DNA of 64,000 nucleotides from JAGOUU01 sp964609155 (lineage in GTDB: Bacteria; Pseudomonadota; Gammaproteobacteria; JAGOUU01), in NCBI GenBank assembly GCA_964609155.1, contig CAZSRF010000002.1:1-64000 (forward strand), given 5' to 3'. Shown here piece after piece: positions 8,752 to 16,234 of the stretch (the stretch's first letter is position 1; each line of letters starts with the position of its first letter). A program made the position numbers and the translations under genes. The notes beneath the pieces were generated by a model, which ran no database searches, was not told the origin of the DNA, and saw only the letters and a list, made by a program, of their open reading frames with translations.

Positions 8752-10209
8752 ATGTCTAATTTAAGCAGTGCGGATGTTAATATTAAACAAAATTTCGATC
8801 AAGAACTTATTGATATTGCTCAATATGTTGATCAATATCAAATAACAAATCAATTAGCTTATGATACTGCTTATTACTGTCTCATGGATTCAATAGCTTG
8901 CGCTATTCAAGCTTTAGATTTTCCAGAGTGCACTAAGCATCTTGGTCCTTATATACCAGGCACTATAGTACCTAATGGGGCTCGTGTATTAGGCACTTCT
9001 TATGTGCTAGATCCAGTAAAAGCAGCTTATGATAATGGTGTGCTTATAAGATGGTTGGACTATAATGATACCTGGCTTGCCCAAGAGTGGGGGCATCCAT
9101 CAGATAATTTAGGTGGTATTTTAGCTGTGGCGGATTTTTTGTCAAGACAACAATTAGCTAATAACAAGTCTTGCCTAACCGTTAAAGATATTTTAACGTA
9201 TTCTATTAAGGCACATGAAGTACAAGGTGGCACAGCTTTGGAAAATTGCTTTAACAAAGTAGGGTTGGATCATGTTGTTTTAGTAAAGTTAGCCTCAACC
9301 GCAGTGATTACCAAAATGCTAGGTGGAACGTTAAAAGATATAATTAGCGCAATATCGCAAGTTTGGGTGGATGGACAAAGTTTACGTACGTACCGTCATG
9401 CACCTAACACAGGATCTAGAAAATCATGGGCTGCTGGAGATGCAACCTCTCGTGCGGTAAAGCTAGCAATGCTTACATTAAAAGGTGAAACAGGTTATCC
9501 AAGTGCTTTAAGTGCTAAAAATTGGGGATTTTATGATGTTTGTTTCAAACAAAATAAATTGAAGTATCCTGATTATTTTAAATTTTCTAGTTATGTTATG
9601 GAAAATATTTTATTTAAAATTTCTTTTCCAGCTGAATTTCATGCGCAGACTGCAGCTGAAGCTGCAATAAAGCTTCATTCTGCAGTTAAAAATAAGTTGT
9701 CAGATATTTCTAAGATATTATTAACAACACAAGAACCAGCTATAAGAATTATTAGTAAAAATGGTCCATTACATAATCCTGCTGATAGAGATCATTGTTT
9801 GCAATATATTGTTGCAGTTGGTTTATTATATGGTGATCTTACAGCAAGACATTATGAAGACTCTGTAGCTAATGATCATCGTATAGATGCTTTACGTGAA
9901 TGTATGATAGTTTCAGAAGATAAACAATTGACTGCCGATTACTATGATCCAAACAAACGTGCTATTGGCAACAGTGTACAAGTATATTTTAATGATGGCA
10001 GTTGTACTGAAAAGGTTTCAATTGATTATCCGGTTGGTCATAAAAATAGACGACAAGAAGGGTTACCTTTGTTAGACGAGAAGTTTAGAGCAAGTATAAG
10101 CAACTACTATAGTAAACGTCAGTCTACTCGTATCATTGATTTATTTAGTAATAAAGAGCAGTTATTAAAAATGCCTGTGTATGAGCTTATGGATAATTTA
10201 ATAATATAG
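8752..10209 (+). CDS. prpD: 2-methylcitrate dehydratase
   Basis: Dehydrates 2-methylcitrate to 2-methyl-cis-aconitate, the second step of the methylcitrate cycle, with no iron-sulfur cluster. The 485 residues match the MmgE/PrpD family. Recognisable stretches are the N-terminal helical domain with YYCLMDSIACAIQAL, LDYNDTWLAQEWGHPSDNLGGILA, AGDATSRAV, and the FPAEFHAQTAAEAA segment. A Shine-Dalgarno (TTAGGAG) lies about 14 bases upstream. No acnD, prpF or aconitase follows, so the rehydration step must be done by an aconitase encoded elsewhere. The gene ends 155 bp before the IS607 recombinase. Confidence 0.95.
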   Translation: MSNLSSADVNIKQNFDQELIDIAQYVDQYQITNQLAYDTAYYCLMDSIACAIQALDFPECTKHLGPYIPGTIVPNGARVLGTSYVLDPVKAAYDNGVLIRWLDYNDTWLAQEWGHPSDNLGGILAVADFLSRQQLANNKSCLTVKDILTYSIKAHEVQGGTALENCFNKVGLDHVVLVKLASTAVITKMLGGTLKDIISAISQVWVDGQSLRTYRHAPNTGSRKSWAAGDATSRAVKLAMLTLKGETGYPSALSAKNWGFYDVCFKQNKLKYPDYFKFSSYVMENILFKISFPAEFHAQTAAEAAIKLHSAVKNKLSDISKILLTTQEPAIRIISKNGPLHNPADRDHCLQYIVAVGLLYGDLTARHYEDSVANDHRIDALRECMIVSEDKQLTADYYDPNKRAIGNSVQVYFNDGSCTEKVSIDYPVGHKNRRQEGLPLLDEKFRASISNYYSKRQSTRIIDLFSNKEQLLKMPVYELMDNLII

Positions 10210-10327
10210 AATATTCAAAAATAATTATTGCTTTCTAGAGTAACAAGAACTTAGGTAGCAGCAAGCCTCTTATACCTATTAACGAGCAGATATCTTGCAC
10301 AGAAGCTCTGGGTTAGTTAACAGCTAG

Positions 10328-10355
10328 TTGAAACTTAATTATACTTGTGTATAAT
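10328..10355 (+). promoter_or_regulatory. Sigma-70-type promoter of the IS607 recombinase gene
   Basis: A -35 hexamer TTGAAA (10328-10333) and a perfect -10 TATAAT (10350-10355) are separated by 16 bp. Transcription would begin at about 10361-10363, directly at or just before the ATG at 10364, so the message is predicted to be almost leaderless. No Shine-Dalgarno precedes that ATG, which fits. Confidence 0.6.
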
Positions 10356-10363
10356 TGGTTATT

Positions 10364-10987
10364 ATGAATAAGTTGTACACAATAAGCCAAGCAGCAACCC
10401 ATTATGGTGTCTCATCCTCTACTTTAAGAAGATGGGAGCGTGAAGGCAAGCTAATACCAGATAGGACAAAGGGAAAACAACGAAGATATAAACTAGTAGA
10501 CGAATGTGAATCTAAACTCCAAGTAGCACCAGATAAAAAAGTTACTGTAGCCTACGCTAGAGTTAGTAGTCACGATCAAAAAGCAGATTTAGAGCGTCAA
10601 AAGCAATTACTAGAAATGTATTGTGCTTCGCAAGGTTGGCAATTTAAAGTTATTTCCGATCTTGGTAGTGGCATGAACTACAATAAACGTGGCCTAAAAG
10701 AGTTGTTGTCGGTAATTTTAAACGGCGACATAAGTCGTTTAGTATTAACACATAAAGATAGATTATTAAGATTTGGTGCTGAGTTAATATTTTCACTATG
10801 TGAACGTCGAGGTGTAGAAGTAGTTATTATTAATAAAGGCGATGAACCTAGTTTCGAAGAAGATTTAGCAAAAGACGTATTGGAAATAATCACAGTGTTT
10901 TCAGCTAGATTATATGGTTCAAGAAGTAAGAAAAATAAAAAGCTATTAGAAAATCTCAAGGAAGCGGCAAGTGTTGTTGGTTCATAA
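10364..10987 (+). CDS. tnpA: IS607 family serine recombinase (TnpA)
   Basis: A transposase-resolvase that moves the element by serine recombination through a circular intermediate. The N-terminal MerR-like helix-turn-helix reads LYTISQAATHYGVSSSTLRRWEREGK. It is followed by the resolvase catalytic domain AYARVSSHDQKADLERQKQLL, in which the first Ser of VSS is the nucleophile, and by LTHKDRLLRFG with the catalytic arginine. The 207 residues from the ATG match the family. An in-frame TTG at 10355 lies inside the -10 box, so I chose 10364. The end overlaps tnpB by 17 bp. The gene looks intact. Confidence 0.93.
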   Translation: MNKLYTISQAATHYGVSSSTLRRWEREGKLIPDRTKGKQRRYKLVDECESKLQVAPDKKVTVAYARVSSHDQKADLERQKQLLEMYCASQGWQFKVISDLGSGMNYNKRGLKELLSVILNGDISRLVLTHKDRLLRFGAELIFSLCERRGVEVVIINKGDEPSFEEDLAKDVLEIITVFSARLYGSRSKKNKKLLENLKEAASVVGS

Positions 10988-12152
10988 AATTGAGCTTAAA
11001 GTCAATAATAAACAAGCAAATTATTTTGCTAAAGCTTGTGGTGTAGCGAGATTTGCCTATAACTGGGCGTTAGATGAATGGCAAAAGCAGTACAAAGCTG
11101 GTCAAAAACCTAATGAGATTAATCTGCGGAAATATCTAAATTCTATAAAAAACGAACAATTTCCATGGATGTTAGAAGTCACCAAAGTAGCCCCGCAGCA
11201 GGCAATCAAGAATTTAGGCACAGCATTTCAAAGATTTTTTAATCATCAGGGCAAGTACCCAAAATTTAAGAAAAAGGGAATTCACGATTCTTTTCGAGCT
11301 GACAATGGCCCAGCTAAGGTTGGGGCGGATGCTGTACAGATTCTTGATAAAAAGATTAATTTACCAAGAATTGGTTGGGTAAGATTAAAAGAAAGATTGC
11401 GATTTACTGGTCAAATAAAATCAGTGGTAATTTCAAGACGCGCAAACCGCTGGTATGCGGCAATAAGTGTAGATATCACAGAGCTAAACCAAGTGCACAA
11501 AAACCAAGGCATTGTTGGTGTAGATTTAGGTATTAAGACACTGGCCACATTATCAACAGGTGAGCCAATAGTGGGGCCACGGGCGCACAAACAGTTGTTA
11601 ACAAGAGTGAGAAAATATTCTAAAAAGTTATCCAGATGTAGAAAAGGCAGCAAGAATTATAAAAAAGCGAGACTCAAACTTAGTAAAACTCATGCCAAGA
11701 TACGAGATATTAGAATAGATAATCTACATAAATTAACTACTGATTTAGCACTGAAGTTCAATACAATAGGCATAGAAGATTTAAATATAAGCGGCATGGT
11801 TAGAAATAAGAAACTAGCTAGGCATATTATGGATGGGTCATTCTATGAATTTCGACGTCAGCTTGAGTATAAAGCTAAATGGTATGGTTCAACAGTAGTG
11901 GTTGTCGGTAGATTTTATCCATCGAGTAAGCTGTGCCATTGTTGTAATACTATAAATCAAGAGCTGACACTTAGCGATAGGCAGTGGCAATGCAATAATT
12001 GTAATAAGCTACATGATAGAGATATCAATGCAGCTATAAATATCGCCAACTATGCAAGGCATGCCAATATGATTGTTAGTACACAGAGCTCCTGTGGAAT
12101 TTACGCTTGCGGAGAGAAAAGCGCTGGCGCAGCAGTTAACACTGCTGCGTGA
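10971..12152 (+). CDS. tnpB: TnpB RNA-guided nuclease of IS607 element (C-terminal tail cut by a stop)
   Basis: The 393-residue protein has the parts of a working TnpB: an N-terminal helical domain (ARFAYNWALDEWQKQY), RuvC-I with catalytic Asp in GVDLGIKTLATLS, RuvC-II Glu in GIEDLNISGM, and a zinc ribbon (CHCC then CNNC) followed by RuvC-III Asp in DRDINAAINIANYA. In related elements TnpB is guided by an RNA from the element's 3' end to cut the donor joint. Translation starts at GTG 10971 inside tnpA. After the TGA at 12150 the same frame continues with NYVSLKQEFNTK, which resembles the usual TnpB C-terminal tail. The last residues therefore appear lost, outside the catalytic core. Confidence 0.9.
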   Translation: MLLVHKIELKVNNKQANYFAKACGVARFAYNWALDEWQKQYKAGQKPNEINLRKYLNSIKNEQFPWMLEVTKVAPQQAIKNLGTAFQRFFNHQGKYPKFKKKGIHDSFRADNGPAKVGADAVQILDKKINLPRIGWVRLKERLRFTGQIKSVVISRRANRWYAAISVDITELNQVHKNQGIVGVDLGIKTLATLSTGEPIVGPRAHKQLLTRVRKYSKKLSRCRKGSKNYKKARLKLSKTHAKIRDIRIDNLHKLTTDLALKFNTIGIEDLNISGMVRNKKLARHIMDGSFYEFRRQLEYKAKWYGSTVVVVGRFYPSSKLCHCCNTINQELTLSDRQWQCNNCNKLHDRDINAAINIANYARHANMIVSTQSSCGIYACGEKSAGAAVNTAA

Positions 12153-12190
12153 AACTATGTCTCGTTGAAACAAGAATTTAACACTAAATT
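12070..12190 (+). ncRNA. Candidate omega RNA (guide RNA scaffold) at the tnpB 3' end
   Basis: In IS200/IS605 and IS607 elements the guide RNA is made from the 3' end of tnpB and the right end of the element. Here the end of tnpB holds a perfect hairpin, CGCAGCAGT at 12128-12136 paired with ACTGCTGCG at 12141-12149 over a four-base loop, directly before the stop codon. A GC-rich stretch (GCGGAGAGAAAAGCGCTGGC) lies just upstream. The limits are guesses, since the element's right end is not resolved. Confidence 0.35.
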
Positions 12191-12426
12191 TGATCACTCT
12201 GAACAAGTATGATAAGGTTTAGATAAGTTTGAAAGAGCGGTTATGAGTCCTTTCTTCGCATTTGAGCGATAAGTACTGACTGAATATTTGCCTGTTGATA
12301 ATCTAACATCTTGTTTTGTTATCAATCTATATGTTATGTTGATTAATAAATATATTTTTAGTATTTACTATTTTAATCGATTACTGTAAACTACAAAATA
12401 TAACATGCAGCTATTCAACTAGGTAT

Positions 12427-13281
12427 ATGAGTATATTATCTGAGCATTTTTCTTTTATAAAACATCTTTGTAATCCAGATAAAAGTTTAGAGCAGGCAGC
12501 TTCTGACTTTCAAAATTTTATCATAAAGCATATATATGACGAGAATGAGCCATACTCTCTGGATGAGTGTTACTTTTGTATTATAGATATTTTTATTGCA
12601 GAGCTATACAGTGAAATAATCCAGTCATTACAACCGTTATCTAAAGAAGATCAAAAAAAATTTATAGAAGAATTAAGAGATAGACGTTTAAAAATTGCAG
12701 CCCCTGATAAAGAAGTTAGACTTATCTCGAGTATTGCTATACTAAAGTTGTATTTCCATGATCATCTTGAAAAGAAACAATACATTGAGAATGTGCAAAA
12801 ACAAATAGATATTTATATCGAAAATTTTGTAAAAAATGAAACTAAACGATATTGTGCACTTTTTAGCACATCTGATTATATTTTTACTGAAGATACTCAA
12901 AGGGATCTAGAGCTTGAGATAAGCATGGGGCTTGAACTTGAGAGGTATAGAGATATATGGGTATTATTATCAGAACGTCGAAGATTTATTTTAATTGAGA
13001 ATTGGCGGTATTTAATTCAAGAAAGAATACTTGGACATATTGATGCTATTTCAGCAGGTGATACTCTAAAATTAGAACCCTTAATTGCTACCATGGGCTC
13101 TTGTTTTACGGGCAGAAAAAAAATAGAATCAGTTAGCACTTGTGAGAGCGCTGTTGTTTCTGCAGCAAGAGCATTAGCTATATGTAGAGCAAGGAAGACC
13201 AGCAGTTTGTGCGGGCAATTGCCAATGGTGACACAAACAATGATATCAACTTCAACACAAAGATATTTCAAAATAAGTTAA
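12427..13281 (+). CDS. Hypothetical protein, mostly helical, Ser/Thr-rich C-terminus
   Basis: I do not recognise this 284-residue protein. It is soluble, with no signal peptide or membrane segment. Residues 1-205 are rich in Glu, Lys, Leu and Ile and should be alpha-helical (for example IQSLQPLSKEDQKKFIEEL). The last 60 residues change to a Ser/Thr/Ala/Cys-rich stretch that is probably disordered. It stands alone between an IS607 element and a convergent HTTM gene, with a 274-bp AT-rich gap before it and only a weak AGG ahead of the ATG. Orphans of this style in host-associated bacteria are sometimes secreted effectors, but nothing in the sequence proves that. Confidence 0.6.
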   Translation: MSILSEHFSFIKHLCNPDKSLEQAASDFQNFIIKHIYDENEPYSLDECYFCIIDIFIAELYSEIIQSLQPLSKEDQKKFIEELRDRRLKIAAPDKEVRLISSIAILKLYFHDHLEKKQYIENVQKQIDIYIENFVKNETKRYCALFSTSDYIFTEDTQRDLELEISMGLELERYRDIWVLLSERRRFILIENWRYLIQERILGHIDAISAGDTLKLEPLIATMGSCFTGRKKIESVSTCESAVVSAARALAICRARKTSSLCGQLPMVTQTMISTSTQRYFKIS

Positions 13282-13284
13282 TGC

Positions 13285-14880
13285 TCATGTTCGCTCGTTA
13301 GGGCAGTATTGTATATAATACCAACCGTTAACTTGCCCATAGGGAGTGCCTTTTGTGGAGTCTTGATTGTAAAGTTGTGGGTACCAGTTATATAATATTT
13401 TTATTCTCTTTAGTGGTGGAGTATCGTTCTTTCGGTTTTCTCTTTTGCATAATGCCCGAATTAGACAGTTTTCTTTGAAGTAATTATAATTTTTATTTGG
13501 GATATTGTAAGAAATAAAATATTTCCACCACCAATTATTTTTAATGGCATAAAAGTATTCTCGTATGTCTGTGGTTACGACAGGCCTGTAGCCATCAATT
13601 GGCCATAATGGCCTTTCATTGCCTGATTCATCTATACCGTAAAATCTTAGCATGTGACTAATTGTAGCTGTACGGTTAAAAAACCCCCAGTATTGATCTA
13701 GGCCAAAAACTTCTGAATATTCATGAATAATAGGTAATTTGTATTTATATTTTTCATTATAAGTAACATAATTTATAGCAACTACTACGGCTAAAGATAT
13801 AGATATAAAAATCTTTGATATTAAAGATAAATGTAATTCAATTTTAATTAATTTATTATTAATAAGTTTATTATTGATAAGTTTGTTTTTTAGATTAGTA
13901 TAGTTATTAAGTTTATTAATATTATATCTAAAATAATTTTTCTGGATATTTTTCTGGATATTGTCCCAGAATTCTTCAGGTAAGATGATAATTATTGCTA
14001 CAACACTAATCAATAAAAAAGGGCCAATATATAAAAATGTCCTAAATAACAGATGTAATCCCAGTAGAACTATAAACCAAAATACTCTTAGATTGTCTCT
14101 GATTTTTTTGATAGGAAAAAATAGTACTAAAGGGGTTAAGATCTCTATAAATAGTACAGATATAGTTACTAACTGCAATAGTTTGTTTGAAAAAATATCA
14201 TGAATCAAAAAACCAAAAGGTGTTAAGTAAAGATAATTATGGATAATGTAATTCAGTGCTGTATGGTGTACCCACCATTTGTCATCTATATCTTTAAGTA
14301 GTGCGCTTAATAAATATAGTAATGCAATCTGTATTAAAATTGCAAAAGTAGCTACTGAAAAATATTTATTTTTAAAAATTTGTTGATTACTAAGGCTATC
14401 AAAAGATAATTTGGCATTTAATGGTAAAAAAAATCCCCAAAATAATAATAATCTTAAATAAAGATCGAATCCTGACATAATATAAAGATTGCGATTCTGT
14501 AAAGATAGCAGCAAAAACCAACTAATAAAACAATTGAGCTTGGTTTTATAACCAATCATAAGAAAAGTTGCTGAAATAAACTGAATAATAAATAAAATAT
14601 AAAAATATATTTTATTTCCATTTAAGAGATAAACTGAATGTCGCCAGTTAAGTGGCCATGCAGAATAAAGTTGAATAAGTTCTACTCGGCTAAGCAAACC
14701 TTCATCAGTAAAAAACATGGTGATATCTTGGCTGAGATTAAATAAAAAAAATAATAAAGTTAATCCTAAACCAATACGAAATAAAGCAAGAGCTCGTAAA
14801 TCTATGCTAAAAGCATCTTTAATATAATTTTGAAAAATTAATATTATTTTATATAAGGAATTTTTTTTATATATAACCAA
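13285..14880 (-). CDS. HTTM-domain membrane protein (vitamin K-dependent gamma-carboxylase-like)
   Basis: HTTM proteins are multi-span membrane proteins related to the carboxylase domain of vitamin K-dependent gamma-glutamyl carboxylase; bacterial members are largely uncharacterised. The start IDLRALALFRIGLGLTLLFF, then LFFTDEG-type and SLQNRNLYIMSGFDLYLRLLLFWG stretches are characteristic. Several long hydrophobic segments follow and the C-terminus is soluble. The frame is open to 14943, but that overlaps the upstream gene by 100 bp. TTG at 14880 has GGAAGG four bases ahead of it and gives 531 residues, so I chose it. A micro-repeat (LINNK three times, near residue 340) sits in a loop. It pairs with the DCC gene upstream. 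Confidence 0.82.
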   Translation of the reverse strand: MVIYKKNSLYKIILIFQNYIKDAFSIDLRALALFRIGLGLTLLFFLFNLSQDITMFFTDEGLLSRVELIQLYSAWPLNWRHSVYLLNGNKIYFYILFIIQFISATFLMIGYKTKLNCFISWFLLLSLQNRNLYIMSGFDLYLRLLLFWGFFLPLNAKLSFDSLSNQQIFKNKYFSVATFAILIQIALLYLLSALLKDIDDKWWVHHTALNYIIHNYLYLTPFGFLIHDIFSNKLLQLVTISVLFIEILTPLVLFFPIKKIRDNLRVFWFIVLLGLHLLFRTFLYIGPFLLISVVAIIIILPEEFWDNIQKNIQKNYFRYNINKLNNYTNLKNKLINNKLINNKLIKIELHLSLISKIFISISLAVVVAINYVTYNEKYKYKLPIIHEYSEVFGLDQYWGFFNRTATISHMLRFYGIDESGNERPLWPIDGYRPVVTTDIREYFYAIKNNWWWKYFISYNIPNKNYNYFKENCLIRALCKRENRKNDTPPLKRIKILYNWYPQLYNQDSTKGTPYGQVNGWYYIQYCPNERT

Positions 14881-15248
14881 AGGTACCTTCCAGATCTTAA
14901 AATAGGATATAATACTTTTGCAACCAGCTGATTTCTGAAACAAATATATATTATTTTATTGAAAAAATTGTTTTTTTCAATCAGTTGGGAAAGTTTATGA
15001 ATACATTTATCGCCATAGAAGATCTGTTCTTTGTAGATTAAAACCATCCCTTTGTTCAAGTCATAATCATTACTATAAAGGGCATTGGTTAATTGATTAT
15101 CTATACGAGCATTGTGTAATATTAATAAGGGCATGGCATGTTTTAACTGCATTAATTCAACAAATTTATCGCAAAAAGGGCATTCGCCATCATAGATCAA
15201 ATGATTGTTATACTTTTTGATAACGTCTGTTATGGTTAGACAATCCAT
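14844..15248 (-). CDS. DCC-family thiol-disulfide oxidoreductase-like protein (DUF393)
   Basis: A 134-residue thioredoxin-like protein with the family motif YDGECPFCDKFVELM (the D-x-x-C-x-x-C signature) near the N-terminus, and LHNARI and LNKGMVLIYKE further on. DCC genes are often found next to or fused with HTTM membrane proteins, as here: its last 37 bp overlap the HTTM start. A redox role in the same membrane process is a reasonable guess, but the substrate is not known. ppsR lies 21 bp away on the same strand and may head the same transcript. Confidence 0.85.
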   Translation of the reverse strand: MDCLTITDVIKKYNNHLIYDGECPFCDKFVELMQLKHAMPLLILHNARIDNQLTNALYSNDYDLNKGMVLIYKEQIFYGDKCIHKLSQLIEKNNFFNKIIYICFRNQLVAKVLYPILRSGRYLWLYIKKIPYIK

Positions 15249-15269
15249 ATTTATCTTTATGATTTATAA

Positions 15270-16109
15270 TTATGTTATTAATTTATTAATATTTTTATTA
15301 GAAATAATATGAGCAGTGATTTCTTCTATAGAATGTGTCGTTGTATATAAAAAAGAAACATTTTCTTTTTTAAAAAGTTCCTCAGCTAGTTTAACCTCTA
15401 ATGTGCACTGTTTTAAATCAGCATAATTACTGTTTGGACGACGTTTTTGTCTAATGCTTTGTAGTCTCCTAGGGTCAATACTAAGTCCATAAATTTTATT
15501 TTTATATGGTTTTAAAAAGGCTGGAAGTTCGTGTTTCTCTAAATCATCAATCACCAAAGGGTAATTAGCTGCTTTAATACCATATTGGATGGCCATATAA
15601 AGACAAGTTGGAGTTTTGCCACATCGGGATACACCAATAATGATAATCTCTGCCTCATCATATTTTTTAGTAGCTAAGCCATCATCAGTGTTTAAAGAAA
15701 AATTGATAGCTTCCATTCGAGCATCATATTGAAACAGATTATCTAAGCTATGTGTTTTACCCACTGTATGATCAGATTTATAACCAAGCTCTTTTTCTAA
15801 TGGGCTAATATATTGTTCAAAAAAATCCAAAACTAAAGCATTTGATGTTTTAATAGCTTCTCTGATAGCACTTGAAACCAAAGTGCTTATAATAATAGGA
15901 CGGAAGCCACTTTGCAGAGATTCTTTGTTGATGGATTCTGCGACTTTTTTTGCTTTTTCTACTGTATTAATATAAGGAATTTTTTGAGGGGTGTATTGTA
16001 ACTTGCTGAACTGAGTAAGTAAGCTTTGACCAAGAGTCTCCACTGTAATTCCAGTTCCATCTGAAATAAAGTAAATTTGCCTTTTTTTTATATGCTGCAC
16101 AATTGTCAT
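15270..16109 (-). CDS. ppsR: Phosphoenolpyruvate synthase regulatory protein (kinase / pyrophosphorylase)
   Basis: A bifunctional regulator that inactivates PpsA by ADP-dependent phosphorylation of a Thr and reactivates it by phosphate-dependent removal. The 279 residues match the DUF299 family. The N-terminus IYFISDGTGITVETLGQSLL is diagnostic, and the P-loop-like GVSRCGKTPTCLYMA lies near residue 155. It is divergent from its target ppsA, with a 125-bp intergenic region. The gene order ppsR/ppsA confirms the assignment. Confidence 0.95.
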   Translation of the reverse strand: MTIVQHIKKRQIYFISDGTGITVETLGQSLLTQFSKLQYTPQKIPYINTVEKAKKVAESINKESLQSGFRPIIISTLVSSAIREAIKTSNALVLDFFEQYISPLEKELGYKSDHTVGKTHSLDNLFQYDARMEAINFSLNTDDGLATKKYDEAEIIIIGVSRCGKTPTCLYMAIQYGIKAANYPLVIDDLEKHELPAFLKPYKNKIYGLSIDPRRLQSIRQKRRPNSNYADLKQCTLEVKLAEELFKKENVSFLYTTTHSIEEITAHIISNKNINKLIT

Positions 16110-16234
16110 TATTTATAGTTTATTGTGTATGTTTATAATATATTACAGAGTTTAAGATTAAAATGTCTTTGAATTAATGATACAATTTTCAGTTATTAAA
16201 TGATAGATTAAACACAAATAGATAAGGTACAGAT

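Larger units (their letters stand above)
10254..12190 (+). mobile_element. IS607-type insertion sequence (serine recombinase + TnpB), ends not resolved
   Basis: Two overlapping genes in the IS607 order, an HTH/serine-recombinase TnpA followed by a RuvC-like TnpB, define the element. IS607 elements have no terminal inverted repeats, so the ends cannot be read directly and the coordinates here are only an estimate. The left limit is set before an open stretch at 10254-10316. The right limit follows the motif TTGAAACAAGAATTTAAC, which resembles the conserved 3' end of many TnpB genes. The insertion separates prpD from an orphan gene at 12427. Confidence 0.7.
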
